Assembly (NCBI GenBank): GCA_003599235.1
Contig: QZJE01000014.1
Coordinates: 124,001 to 188,000, forward strand
Origin: Actinomycetota bacterium
GTDB lineage: Bacteria > Actinomycetota > Aquicultoria > SURF-47
DNA: 64,000 bases
Direction of reading: 5' to 3'
A program made the translations under genes and the position numbers. The notes beneath the pieces were generated by a model. The model worked only from the letters and a program-made list of their open reading frames with translations. It was not told where the DNA came from and did not search any database. Shown in pieces: positions 23,388-32,244 of this stretch (the stretch's first letter is position 1; every line of letters starts with the position of its first letter).

Positions 23388-25082
23388 TTGAGTTACATAA
23401 CTTTATATCGAAAATACCGGCCGAAGACTTTTAACGAGGTAGTTGGCCAAGACCATATTACTAAAACCTTGGCTAATGCCATCAAAGAAGACCGCTTAAC
23501 CCATGCTTATCTTTTTTGCGGCCCTAGGGGAACTGGTAAAACCTCCACTGCAAAAATACTAGCTAAATCCCTAAATTGCGAAAAAGGCCCTACGGCTAAG
23601 CCTTGCTTAAAATGCGTTAATTGCAATGAGATTGCCTCTGGTAATTCCATCGACGTTTTAGAAATTGATGCTGCTTCTAACCGGGGGATAGATGATGTCC
23701 GAGAGCTAAGGGAAAAAGTTAATTTTGCCCCTACGCACTCTAAAACTAAAGTCTATATTATCGACGAAGTCCATATGCTTACCAACGAAGCTTTTAATGC
23801 TTTATTAAAAATGCTGGAAGAGCCGCCCATGCACGCTGTTTTTGTGCTAGCCACTACTGAACCTCATAAGGTTGCTCCTACAGTGGCTTCCCGTTGTCAG
23901 CGCTTTGATTTCCGCCGTTTGCTGGCATCTGATATCAATAAAAGACTTTCAGAAATTGCCAAAAATGAAGGGATTGGGGTGGAACCGGCTTCGCTAGATA
24001 TAATCAGCAAACAATCACAAGGCTCGCTTAGGGACGCTATCGGACTCCTCGACCAACTTTATTCCTTTGTTGGCAAAAAAATCAAAAGCCAAGATGTTTT
24101 GTCTTTGCTTAACTTAAGCGAAGCCGATCTGTACTTGGATCTATGCGATATCATAATTGCCAAAGATACCACTGCCGCCTTAATTTTTGCCAAAAAACTA
24201 ATTGATGACGGCCGCGACTTAAGACATTTTGTAAGCCAGTTAATTGAACATTTTCGCTCCATTTTTATTATACTGAGCACCGATAGCTACTCAGAGATTA
24301 TTGCTCTGCCGTCTGAGACACTGGCTCGCTTAAAAGAACAATCAGCTCATTTTGAAATTTGGGAAGTGCTTAAAACTATTGAAATCTTATCTGAGGCTTA
24401 TAAAGAAATGCGTTATGCCTCCGATTTAAGCCTGCTATTTGAAATAACTCTGATAAAACTGACTAAAGTAGAAGCCGACATCAGCCTGGAAGGACTGCTA
24501 AATAGGGTGATGGAGCTAGAGAAAAAACTAGGGAGTAGGGAGTTGGGAGTAGGGAGTAGTAAACTACCAAATAGCGTAAAGCAGCCAAAAAATAATGCGT
24601 TGAATCAGAACAAAGCAGACTACTCCAAAGAACCTACTGCCGGCAAAGATAAACAAACGCGCACCCACTCCCCACAACCTACAACCCACTCCCTGCTTTT
24701 AGATAAAGTCCACCGGGCTTGGCCGGTAATATTAGAGCAGGTCAAAGAGAAAAGTGTGCCTGTATATGCCTTATTAAGCGAAGCTCATCCCCGAGAAATT
24801 GCCGGCAAGCAGTTAATACTAACCTTTTCTGCCGGCAAGGATTTTCACAAAACTAAGATAGAAGAAAAAACCAGCGCCGAGATAATCAAGAAAAGCCTAA
24901 AGGATATCTTGGGAGCAGAATTGGAAATAGGCTGCGAAATAACTGATGAAGAACAACAAAGCCCCCAAGCTCAAAGCCCAAAGAAAAGCGAACCAATTTC
25001 AAAAGCCCACTTGGTAAAGCTGATGAAGGATAGTTTTGGGGCCGAGATAGTCGAAGAGTTAGAAATAAACAAGGAGGAATAA
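23388..25082 (+). CDS. dnaX: DNA polymerase III subunit gamma/tau
   Basis: Clamp-loader ATPase. Start TTG with AGGGAG upstream. Walker A GPRGTGKTS at about residue 45, a four-Cys zinc module (CEKGPTAKPCLKCVNCNE), DEVHMLTNEAFNALLKMLEE and SRC sensor region are intact. Residues about 375-440 are a linker with unusual repeat-derived sequence (LGSRELGVGSSKLPN and later HSPQPTTHSLLL), encoded by inverted arms of heptad repeats. The tau-like C-terminus follows. ybaB and recR follow directly, the common dnaX-ybaB-recR operon. Confidence 0.95.
   Translation: MSYITLYRKYRPKTFNEVVGQDHITKTLANAIKEDRLTHAYLFCGPRGTGKTSTAKILAKSLNCEKGPTAKPCLKCVNCNEIASGNSIDVLEIDAASNRGIDDVRELREKVNFAPTHSKTKVYIIDEVHMLTNEAFNALLKMLEEPPMHAVFVLATTEPHKVAPTVASRCQRFDFRRLLASDINKRLSEIAKNEGIGVEPASLDIISKQSQGSLRDAIGLLDQLYSFVGKKIKSQDVLSLLNLSEADLYLDLCDIIIAKDTTAALIFAKKLIDDGRDLRHFVSQLIEHFRSIFIILSTDSYSEIIALPSETLARLKEQSAHFEIWEVLKTIEILSEAYKEMRYASDLSLLFEITLIKLTKVEADISLEGLLNRVMELEKKLGSRELGVGSSKLPNSVKQPKNNALNQNKADYSKEPTAGKDKQTRTHSPQPTTHSLLLDKVHRAWPVILEQVKEKSVPVYALLSEAHPREIAGKQLILTFSAGKDFHKTKIEEKTSAEIIKKSLKDILGAELEIGCEITDEEQQSPQAQSPKKSEPISKAHLVKLMKDSFGAEIVEELEINKEE
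24528..24696. repeat. Inverted pair of heptad-repeat arms inside dnaX
   Basis: The left arm (24528-24559) is four near-copies of GGGAGTA/GGGAGTT; the right arm (24662-24696) is made of CCCACTCC/ACAACCTAC units, the reverse complement of the same type of repeat. The arms are about 100 bases apart and keep the dnaX frame open in the linker region. Confidence 0.65.
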
Positions 25083-25388
25083 GTGTTTAATCCGAAAATG
25101 CTTAAGCAGGTACAACAAATGCAAAAGCAAATGATGGCTGCCCAAGAAGAACTAGCCCATGAAATAGTTGAAGCCTCAGCCGGCGGCGGAATGGTTACCG
25201 TTAAAGCCAACGGCAAGCAAGAGGTTCTTGAGATAAAAATAGACAAAGAAGCTGTTGATCCTAGTGAAGTGGAAATGCTAGAAGATATGGTTTTAGCAGC
25301 CGTTAGAGAAGCCTTATCGAAATCAAGTGAACTAGCCCAGCAAAAACTAGGCGGACTAACGGGTGGATTAAATATTCCAGGGATGTAG
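25083..25388 (+). CDS. ybaB: YbaB/EbfC nucleoid-associated protein
   Basis: A 101-residue homodimeric DNA-binding protein. MLKQVQQMQKQMMAAQEEL is the N-terminal helix; ASAGGGMVTVKANGKQEVL and IDKEAVDPSEVEMLEDMVL are family hallmarks. The GTG start lies directly after the dnaX stop, preceded by AAGGAGG inside dnaX. Followed by recR two bases after its stop. Confidence 0.94.
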   Translation: MFNPKMLKQVQQMQKQMMAAQEELAHEIVEASAGGGMVTVKANGKQEVLEIKIDKEAVDPSEVEMLEDMVLAAVREALSKSSELAQQKLGGLTGGLNIPGM

Positions 25389-25390
25389 CG

Positions 25391-25984
25391 TTGTTTCCAA
25401 AAACAGTAGAATCTCTAGTAAATGAATTAGCAAAACTGCCAGGTATCGGGCCTAAGACAGCTCAGCGTTTGGCTTTTTTCTTGCTTAAAACCCCGGCTGC
25501 TGAAGCTAAAAAACTGGCTGAGGCTATTAATGCTGCCAAAGATACCGTGGTCTTTTGCCCAATCTGCTTTAATTTAACCGACCAAAAAACCTGCCAATTC
25601 TGCAGCAACCCAGAGCGCGATAAAAATAGGATTTGTATCGTCGAAGATGCTAAAGACATCATCCCTATCGAGCGCACTCAGGATTACAAAGGGCTTTATC
25701 ATGTCCTACAGGGGGCTATTTCTCCCATTGACGGCATCGGCCCCGAGGAATTGCGTATTAAAGAACTTATAGACCGGCTTAAGAAAGGTGAGATTAAAGA
25801 GATTATTGTGGCTACTAATCCTAATATCGAAGGCGAAGCCACCGCTCTGTATATTGCTAAGCTGGTTAAACCCTTAGAGATTAAAACTACCCGTATTGCA
25901 AGCGGCCTGCCCGTTGGCGGCGACTTAGAATATGCCGATGAGATAACATTGTCGAGAGCCTTAGAGGGTAGGCAAGAGATTTAG
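25391..25984 (+). CDS. recR: Recombination protein RecR
   Basis: Part of the RecFOR gap-repair pathway. Contains the helix-hairpin-helix (LAKLPGIGPKTAQRLAFFLL), a four-Cys zinc finger (CPICFNLTDQKTCQFC), and a Toprim domain (ICIVEDAKD, VIATNPNIEGEATA-like stretch, GLPVGGDLEYADEITL). The start is TTG. Length 197 is normal. Confidence 0.95.
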   Translation: MFPKTVESLVNELAKLPGIGPKTAQRLAFFLLKTPAAEAKKLAEAINAAKDTVVFCPICFNLTDQKTCQFCSNPERDKNRICIVEDAKDIIPIERTQDYKGLYHVLQGAISPIDGIGPEELRIKELIDRLKKGEIKEIIVATNPNIEGEATALYIAKLVKPLEIKTTRIASGLPVGGDLEYADEITLSRALEGRQEI

Positions 25985-26007
25985 CTTAATAACTGCCAAG
26001 CATAAGA

Positions 26008-26013
26008 TATAAT
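26008..26013 (+). promoter_or_regulatory. -10 box six bases before a start codon
   Basis: TATAAT immediately upstream of the ATG at 26020 with no Shine-Dalgarno, another leaderless candidate. The -35 is poor (TTAATA around 25986). Confidence 0.4.
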
Positions 26014-26019
26014 TTAAAG

Positions 26020-26418
26020 ATGGAGAAAGCTAACGATTACGGGTTATTTTTCCCGCTCTACTCAGTTGAATTATTCATAAGTATAGTTGGAATGCTAACA
26101 TTGCTTCCTGCTAATTCATATGTATCTTTCCTGGTTTTTTTGGCTATTTTAGCCGTTATGAGTTTTTTAACCGGTCTTTTTTTTGAAAACATCAATCCCT
26201 GGCTATATATTATCCCTTTTGTTTTAGTAGGGCTGCTTTTAGGACTGTTTGGTCTGATATTTAATTTCCTGGCTACTAACGCCATTCTCAAAGAGTTCTA
26301 TTTACACTTAACCGGCACAAACTCGCCATATTACCTGATAGTTTATTTAGTTGGCCTAGTTATCTCCATTCCCAGCGCCTGGGGCGGCTCGGCCTTCGCC
26401 AAAACCCACAGAATCTAA
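26020..26418 (+). CDS. Four-span membrane protein, unknown
   Basis: 132 residues with spans near 6-30, 36-55, 62-88 and 105-125. No family is recognised. Its probable promoter abuts the ATG, so it is likely transcribed separately from recR. The C-terminus ends SAWGGSAFAKTHRI. A heptad-like repeat tract follows the stop codon. Confidence 0.55.
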   Translation: MEKANDYGLFFPLYSVELFISIVGMLTLLPANSYVSFLVFLAILAVMSFLTGLFFENINPWLYIIPFVLVGLLLGLFGLIFNFLATNAILKEFYLHLTGTNSPYYLIVYLVGLVISIPSAWGGSAFAKTHRI

Positions 26419-26453
26419 CTACTCCCTACTCCCTACAACCTACCTCCTAGTCT
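26417..26453. repeat. Heptad-like repeat tract CTACTCC/CTACAAC
   Basis: CTACTCCCTACTCCCTACAA followed by CCTACCTCCTAG: about five loose copies of a 7-base unit between a membrane-protein gene and the POR operon; same type as the arms in dnaX. Confidence 0.55.
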
Positions 26454-26558
26454 TGTTGCTTGCTTTTTTAAGCCCAATGGCAGTAAAATAATTATTCACT
26501 CTTTGAGCTGAAGATTTTTCGAATAACGAACAACGAAGTTCGAACAACGGGGTTTTAT

Positions 26559-27128
26559 ATGAGTAATCCAATTGAAGTAAGATGGCACGCCAGAGGCGGA
26601 CAGGGAGCAGTAACGGCTTCCAAATTACTAGCTATGTCGGCTTTTGCCGAAGGCAAGTATGTTCAGGCTTTTCCCGAATACGGCTCGGAGAGAACCGGTG
26701 CACCTATTCAGGCTTTTACCCGTCTTGATGATTGCGAGATTAAGATACATAGCCAAATAACCAATCCCGATGTCGTTTTGGTTTTAGACTCAACCTTGTT
26801 AGATGCAGTAGACGTAACAGCCGGTATAAAAGACAACGGAATTGTTTTGGTTAACAGTGATAAAAGTGCTGCTGATATCAAAAAAAAGCTAGGTGTCAGC
26901 CAGAAGGTTTACGTCATCGATGCTAACAAGATTTCTTTGGATGAATTGGGTAGAGTAATACCAAACACTCCGATGATTGGAGCTTTAGTTAAGGCAACCG
27001 GCGCTCTTAACAAAGATAAATTAATTGATACCTTTAAACAAAGCTTTGGCAAGAAATTTTCTGCTTCCGTTCTAAAAGGAAACGTGAAAGCAATTTCCAG
27101 GGCTTATGGGGAGGTAACAAGCGCATGA
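26559..27128 (+). CDS. porG: Pyruvate:ferredoxin oxidoreductase, gamma subunit
   Basis: Gamma subunit of a four-subunit 2-oxoacid:ferredoxin oxidoreductase. EVRWHARGGQGAVTASKLLA at the N-terminus and FPEYGSERTGAPIQAFTR are diagnostic. 189 residues. The start codon overlaps nothing and the ribosome site is weak (GGGG). It is first in the order gamma-delta-alpha-beta typical of pyruvate-specific enzymes; the stop overlaps the delta start by 4 bases. Confidence 0.92.
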   Translation: MSNPIEVRWHARGGQGAVTASKLLAMSAFAEGKYVQAFPEYGSERTGAPIQAFTRLDDCEIKIHSQITNPDVVLVLDSTLLDAVDVTAGIKDNGIVLVNSDKSAADIKKKLGVSQKVYVIDANKISLDELGRVIPNTPMIGALVKATGALNKDKLIDTFKQSFGKKFSASVLKGNVKAISRAYGEVTSA

Positions 27129-27412
27129 GTAAGTTAAAATGGCAGGAATTAACTCCCGGCGGAGTAATTACCGAGCCTGGAAACTCAAAATCATACCGTA
27201 CCGGAGACTGGCGAAGCCGCCGGCCGATTTGGAATAAAGATGCCTGTTCGCACTGTATGTTGTGCCCTATTCACTGTCCTGATTCATCTATTAAGGTTAA
27301 GGATAAGAAGATGACAGGCATCGATTACGATCATTGTAAAGGATGTGGGATCTGTGCCAACATTTGCCCAAAAAACGCAATCGAAATGCACAACGAAAGC
27401 GAATATAAATAA
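27125..27412 (+). CDS. porD: Pyruvate:ferredoxin oxidoreductase, delta (2[4Fe-4S]) subunit
   Basis: 95-residue ferredoxin-type subunit with two CxxCxxCxxxC(P) motifs: CSHCMLCPIHCPD near residue 43 and CKGCGICANICP near 72. N-terminal GGVITEPGNSKSYRTGDWR is typical of PorD. Carries electrons from the TPP site to external ferredoxin. Confidence 0.93.
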   Translation: MSKLKWQELTPGGVITEPGNSKSYRTGDWRSRRPIWNKDACSHCMLCPIHCPDSSIKVKDKKMTGIDYDHCKGCGICANICPKNAIEMHNESEYK

Positions 27413-27422
27413 GGGGTCTGCG

Positions 27423-28610
27423 GTGAGTAAAACAGTTGCCAAAACCGGTACCGGAGCCGTCGCTGAGGCTATGCGTCAAATTAATCCGGACGTAGTTGCA
27501 GCCTACCCGATAACCCCTCAGACCGCCATCGTTGAAGAGTTTTCCTCATTTGCCGCTAACGGTAAAGTTAAAACCGAAATGATAACCGTTGAATCCGAGC
27601 ACTCGGCTATGAGTGCTTGTATAGGAGCTTCAGCCGCAGGTGCTCGCGTTATGACAGCTACTTCTTCGGCCGGTCTAGCTTTGATGTGGGAAGTTTTATA
27701 TGTGGCTGCCGGATGCCGCCTGCCTATAGTTATGCCCATGGTTAACCGAGCGCTGTCAGCTCCTTTGAATATTCATTGCGACCATTCCGACTCCATGGGA
27801 GCCCGTGATGCCGGCTGGATTCAGCTTTATTCGGAAAACTCCCAGGAAGCCTATGATAATGTAATCCAGGCAGTGCGTATTGCTGAGCATAGCGATGTGC
27901 GCCTGCCGGTAATGGTAATGTTAGACGGCTTTATCACCTCCCATGCCATCGAGCGTTTTGACATGATTGATGATAAGACAACTCAAGCTTTTGTAAGCGA
28001 GTTTAAGCCTTTTTCTCCATTACTTGATACTGATAAGCCCAGTACGCATGGCCCATTCGACCTGTTTGATTATTATTTCGAGCACCGTCGCAGTCAAGCA
28101 GAAGCCATGAAAAAATCAAAACAAGTTATTTTAGACGTGGCTAAAGAATATGAAAAATTAACAGGCCGAAAATATGATTTATATAAATCTTACCAGCTAG
28201 AAGATGCCGAAGTTGCCGTAGTTGTTTTATCTTCAACTGCCGGAACCGCCGTATCGGTAGTAGATAAGTTAAGAGACGAAGGTATTAAGGCCGGATTAAT
28301 GGTTCCTAGAGTTATTCGCCCTTTTCCAGCTGAGGAATATGCCAAAGCCTTAACACATGTAAAAGCCGTATCGGTCATGGACCGTTCTGATTCCTTTAAT
28401 GCAGAAGGAGCTCCGCTTTACACCGAGCTTACTGCTGCTATGTATCAAAGTGGAGGCCGGCCGGTAATGAGCAATTACATCTTTGGGTTAGGCGGACGCG
28501 ACGTGCATCCAAGCGATATAGAAAAAGTATATAGAGACACTTTAGACAATGCCCACAACGGTAAAGTAAAAAAAGCCGTTAATTACCTGGGCGTTAGAGG
28601 TGATGAATAA
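27423..28610 (+). CDS. porA: Pyruvate:ferredoxin oxidoreductase, alpha subunit
   Basis: 395 residues. The start is GTG 27423, seven bases after AAGGGG; the frame is open further upstream within porD but that part is not coding. AAYPITPQTAIVEEF near residue 25 and VESEHSAMSACIGASAAGAR are the pyrimidine-binding signature; MVPRVIRPFP and SVMDRSDSF occur near the C-terminus. Works with beta in TPP binding and oxidative decarboxylation of pyruvate. Confidence 0.93.
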   Translation: MSKTVAKTGTGAVAEAMRQINPDVVAAYPITPQTAIVEEFSSFAANGKVKTEMITVESEHSAMSACIGASAAGARVMTATSSAGLALMWEVLYVAAGCRLPIVMPMVNRALSAPLNIHCDHSDSMGARDAGWIQLYSENSQEAYDNVIQAVRIAEHSDVRLPVMVMLDGFITSHAIERFDMIDDKTTQAFVSEFKPFSPLLDTDKPSTHGPFDLFDYYFEHRRSQAEAMKKSKQVILDVAKEYEKLTGRKYDLYKSYQLEDAEVAVVVLSSTAGTAVSVVDKLRDEGIKAGLMVPRVIRPFPAEEYAKALTHVKAVSVMDRSDSFNAEGAPLYTELTAAMYQSGGRPVMSNYIFGLGGRDVHPSDIEKVYRDTLDNAHNGKVKKAVNYLGVRGDE

Positions 28611-29537
28611 ATGGCCAAAATACATGAATTAGCAGAAGCCAAGCCAAGACTAGCCTCAGGGCATAAACTGTGCCCGGGGTGCGGTGCTTCGGTAGCAGTT
28701 AATTTAGCTTTAAACAGTATCGCTGAACCAGTAGTAGTCTCAGCGGCTACTGGCTGCTTAGAAGTATCAACAACTGCGTTTCCCTCTACATCATGGGAAA
28801 CACCTTTTATTCATTCAGCTTTTGAAAACTCCGCAGCTACCATCTCCGGTATAGAAACTGCCTATAGAGCTCTAAAAAAACAAGGCAAAATTAAAAAGGA
28901 GATTAAGTTCGTGGCTTTCGGCGGTGACGGCGGAACATACGACATTGGTTTTCAAGCTTTATCGGGAGCGGCTGAGCGCGGACATGATTTTCTCTATATC
29001 TGCTACGATAACGGGGCTTATATGAATACCGGCATTCAGCGAAGCAGTGCTACTCCGATGGGAGCAACCACTACTACAGCCCCTGCTGGCAGCCAGTCAA
29101 TAGGCAAGGGCGAATGGCGAAAAGACATGGTAGCCATTATGGCAGCTCATAATATCCCTTACGCAGCCCAAGCCAGCATCGGATATTGGAAAGACTACGT
29201 AAACAAGGTGGAAAAAGCTATTGCTGCTAAAGGACCGGCTTTTATCACCGTTTTATCTCCTTGTCCCCGTGGCTGGAGATCGGTAGAAGACAACTCAATA
29301 GCTCTTGCAAAAGAAGCAGTAACTTGTAACTTCTGGCCTCTATATGAGGTTGTAGAGGGAAATAACTGGAAAATAAACATTAAGCCCTCTAAACCAACTT
29401 CGGTTGAGGACTGGCTTAAACAACAAGGCCGCTTTAAGCATTTGTTTACTTCAGAAAACAAAGAGACATTAGATAGAATTGTCGCCCGCGTAGATGAAGA
29501 GTGGCAAAAACTGCTTAAGCGCGAAGAGTGCAGCTAA
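28611..29537 (+). CDS. porB: Pyruvate:ferredoxin oxidoreductase, beta (TPP) subunit
   Basis: 308 residues. The proximal cluster Cys lie in HKLCPGCGASVAVN and SAATGCLE plus a later Cys; the TPP-Mg motif is GGDGGTYDIG with YICYDNGAYMNTGIQ. It starts directly after the porA stop. The gene set makes acetyl-CoA from pyruvate with reduced ferredoxin, as in anaerobes. Converges on and overlaps a DUF4446 gene by 4 bases. Confidence 0.94.
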   Translation: MAKIHELAEAKPRLASGHKLCPGCGASVAVNLALNSIAEPVVVSAATGCLEVSTTAFPSTSWETPFIHSAFENSAATISGIETAYRALKKQGKIKKEIKFVAFGGDGGTYDIGFQALSGAAERGHDFLYICYDNGAYMNTGIQRSSATPMGATTTTAPAGSQSIGKGEWRKDMVAIMAAHNIPYAAQASIGYWKDYVNKVEKAIAAKGPAFITVLSPCPRGWRSVEDNSIALAKEAVTCNFWPLYEVVEGNNWKINIKPSKPTSVEDWLKQQGRFKHLFTSENKETLDRIVARVDEEWQKLLKREECS

Positions 29538-30046
29538 AGCATACTTTTCTTAACTGAGCTTAAGTCCTTAACACGGCGGCCGCCTTCTTTAAAAGCTTCT
29601 TTGATAGCTAATTCTTCTTCCTCGGAAAGAGTAGACTCCGAGCTTCCTCCGCTGATATCTTTAATAAAAATCCGTGACTCACTGCGGCCATTAATAGTAC
29701 TTATAACCACTCCGTCTTTTTGATCATTTAATAAAGCTAAAGCAAAGCTGAGCGCTCCACCGATGTCTTTAAAAGCATCAAATCTTACCAACCCAACACG
29801 CTGAATAGCTCCTTTTAAATTATCACTGGTTTTTTTATGTGTTAGAACCAAATTATCGATGCGCTTAGATAACGATTCAACTTTACGACTTGTGGTATTA
29901 ATTAATTCAGGAAGTTTGCCTTTAGCAGATGCTTTTGCAACCTTATCAAAACCAGCCCTAATATTGTTAAGCTTGTATGTCAGAAAGCCTAACCATAGAA
30001 CTAACAACAAATTAACAGCTAACAAAATAATTATGACACCAATCAC
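29534..30046 (-). CDS. DUF4446 membrane-anchored protein
   Basis: 170 residues with one N-terminal membrane helix (residues 1-22), a coiled-coil region, and the family core GLVRFDAFKDIGGALSFALALLN followed by DGVVISTINGRSESRIF. The start is GTG 30046 with GGGGAG upstream. DUF4446 is common in Firmicutes and actinobacteria and often lies near parAB; its function is unknown. Confidence 0.82.
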   Translation of the reverse strand: MIGVIIILLAVNLLLVLWLGFLTYKLNNIRAGFDKVAKASAKGKLPELINTTSRKVESLSKRIDNLVLTHKKTSDNLKGAIQRVGLVRFDAFKDIGGALSFALALLNDQKDGVVISTINGRSESRIFIKDISGGSSESTLSEEEELAIKEAFKEGGRRVKDLSSVKKSML

Positions 30047-30136
30047 TTGTGCTCCCCAAAAAAGGTTTTTACGCCAGTAGTAATATTAACAATACCCTTT
30101 TAGAAAAACATTATATAATAAACGCAATCGATATTT

Positions 30137-30877
30137 ATGGATGAAATTAAAGAGATTTTAAAAAAAGTAAATAATTCCGAACTTGACTGCCAAGAAGCTA
30201 AGAAACTTATTGAGCGCAACTACTTTGCTGATTTAGGAGATGCTAAAATCGATCATCACCGCCGGATACGCTGCGGATTTCCAGAAGTCATCTATTGCGC
30301 CGGCAAAACAGCTAATCAACTAAAAAGAATCGCTTCTGAGATTTACTCAAGCGGTGTTAGCGTAGTTGGCACCAGAGCCGATAGCCATGCCTACAAAGCC
30401 ATCAAGGAAGTGCTAAAAAACGCTATTTACTACCAAGAGGCTCGCATAGTTTGCGCTGAGAATAATCCGGTTCGAAAAACAGGCTTGGTTTGTGTCGTCA
30501 GCGCTGGTACATCCGACTTAAGCATAGCTGAAGAAGCTGCTATTACCGCCGAATTATCAGGTAGTAAGGTCGAGCGAATCTACGATGTGGGTGTTGCCGG
30601 CATCCACCGCTTGCTATCCTATAAAAATATGCTTGAAAAAGCCAAGTCGGTAATTGCTGTAGCCGGAATGGAAGGTGCTTTACCCAGCGTAATAGGTGGA
30701 CTGGTAGCGGTACCTGTTATTGCTGTACCAACCAGCGTAGGATATGGAGCCAGTTTTGAAGGGGTAGCCCCTTTGCTTGCCATGCTTAACAGTTGTGCTG
30801 CCGGAGTTGCAGTAGTAAATATCGATAATGGTTTCGGTGCCGGATATTTGGCTAGCATGATTAATAGGAGAAAATAA
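30137..30877 (+). CDS. larB: LarB: pyridinium-3,5-bisthiocarboxylate cofactor synthesis, carboxylase
   Basis: LarB carboxylates and hydrolyses nicotinic acid adenine dinucleotide in synthesis of the nickel-pincer cofactor of lactate racemase. DHHRRIRCGFPEVIYCAGKT, SVVGTRADSHAYKA, VVSAGTSDLSIAEEAA and GVAGIHRLLS are family signatures. 246 residues. It overlaps larC by one base. larA and larE are not in the window. A resemblance to PurE in the C-terminal half (VGYGASFEGVAPLLAML) is family-typical. Confidence 0.92.
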   Translation: MDEIKEILKKVNNSELDCQEAKKLIERNYFADLGDAKIDHHRRIRCGFPEVIYCAGKTANQLKRIASEIYSSGVSVVGTRADSHAYKAIKEVLKNAIYYQEARIVCAENNPVRKTGLVCVVSAGTSDLSIAEEAAITAELSGSKVERIYDVGVAGIHRLLSYKNMLEKAKSVIAVAGMEGALPSVIGGLVAVPVIAVPTSVGYGASFEGVAPLLAMLNSCAAGVAVVNIDNGFGAGYLASMINRRK

Positions 30878-32109
30878 TGAAAATAGCTTATTTTGATTGT
30901 TTTTCGGGAATTTCAGGGGATATGGTCCTTGGAGCCCTTCTTGATATCGGGCTTCCTTTGGAGCATTTGCGCGAGGAACTAGCTAAACTTCCGTTAACTA
31001 ATTACGAAATTAACGCTAAACCCGTTCAGCGAAGTGGGCTAGCAGCTACTAAGGTGAGTATTAAAGCCGAGGAAAAAGGAGTTGTCCGTACCTGGTCTAA
31101 TGTAAAAACAATCATTGAACAAAGTGAACTTTCTGAAGATATCAAAAACAAGGCTTTAGAGATCTTTCTTAAGTTGGCAGAAGCTGAGTCTAAAATACAT
31201 AAAAAAGATATATCAAAGATACATTTTCACGAGGTAGGAGCAACGGACTCCATTGTTGACATTGTAGGAGCAGTTATCGGTATGAACTATCTGGAAGTTG
31301 ATGATGTCATATCTTCAGAGGTGGCAACCGGCATGGGCATGGTTAGAAGCGATCACGGAATGCTACCTATCCCGGCTCCGGCTACTTTAGAAATATTAAA
31401 AGATGTGCCCGTTTATAGTGGCTCAGTAAATCATGAGTTAACTACACCGACAGGGGCGGCCATACTTAAATCTTTTGCTACAACCTATGGGCCTCTTCCT
31501 ACCATGTCTGTAGAGAAAATCGGCTACGGCGCAGGAGCTACTGAACTGGAAATACCCAATGTTTTAAGGCTTATGGTTGGAGCTCTGGCAGAAAAACAAG
31601 AAGCAGAAGAAACGAAGGCGAAAAATGAGTTGACGTTGGTAGAAACGAACGTCGACGATTCTAATCCGCAATTTTTCGGCTATATTATGGATAAATTGTT
31701 CGCAAAAGGAGCACTGGATGTTTGGTCATCGCCTATATATATGAAAAAAAACCGCCCGGCTATTACTTTATCGGTGCTATGCCCTAAAGACATTCAAGAG
31801 AAAGTGATTCAAACCATTTTTGAAGAAACCACTACTCTGGGAGTTAGATTATCGGAAATATCGAGAAAAACAGCCGCTAGGCATATCAAAACCATATCAA
31901 CAAAGTTAGGAGATGTTGCAGTTAAAATCGCTAAATACAAAGACAAAGTGATAAACATTGCCCCTGAATACGAAGACTGCGCCAAAATAGCCAAGAATAA
32001 CAACCTACCTATAAAAAAAGTATATGATATCGCTAAACTAGAAGCTACCCGTCGTCATTCTGAGGAGACTGGCAACGAAGAGTCTTCCTGTCTTCCGAAT
32101 AACCTGTAG
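30877..32109 (+). CDS. larC: LarC: nickel insertion protein of pincer cofactor
   Basis: CTP-dependent cyclometallase that inserts nickel in the pincer cofactor. MKIAYFDCFSGISGDMVLGA, HKKDISKIHFHEVGATDSI, PIPAPATLEIL and ETNVDDSNPQFFG are family landmarks. 410 residues in one frame (some species need a frameshift). Immediate neighbour of larB. A short low-similarity tail (RRHSEETGNEESSCLPNNL) follows the core. Confidence 0.93.
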   Translation: MKIAYFDCFSGISGDMVLGALLDIGLPLEHLREELAKLPLTNYEINAKPVQRSGLAATKVSIKAEEKGVVRTWSNVKTIIEQSELSEDIKNKALEIFLKLAEAESKIHKKDISKIHFHEVGATDSIVDIVGAVIGMNYLEVDDVISSEVATGMGMVRSDHGMLPIPAPATLEILKDVPVYSGSVNHELTTPTGAAILKSFATTYGPLPTMSVEKIGYGAGATELEIPNVLRLMVGALAEKQEAEETKAKNELTLVETNVDDSNPQFFGYIMDKLFAKGALDVWSSPIYMKKNRPAITLSVLCPKDIQEKVIQTIFEETTTLGVRLSEISRKTAARHIKTISTKLGDVAVKIAKYKDKVINIAPEYEDCAKIAKNNNLPIKKVYDIAKLEATRRHSEETGNEESSCLPNNL

Positions 32110-32244
32110 CCAATCAAATAATTTGGAAACATTGCTCCCATAATCTTGGTAGGTTTTACCCTTGAAAAAAGTCATATAGTAGTTGCAACTCGAACATTTG
32201 TTTGGTATTTTAGTAATCAGTTACTATTCAATAAGAAGGAGCAA

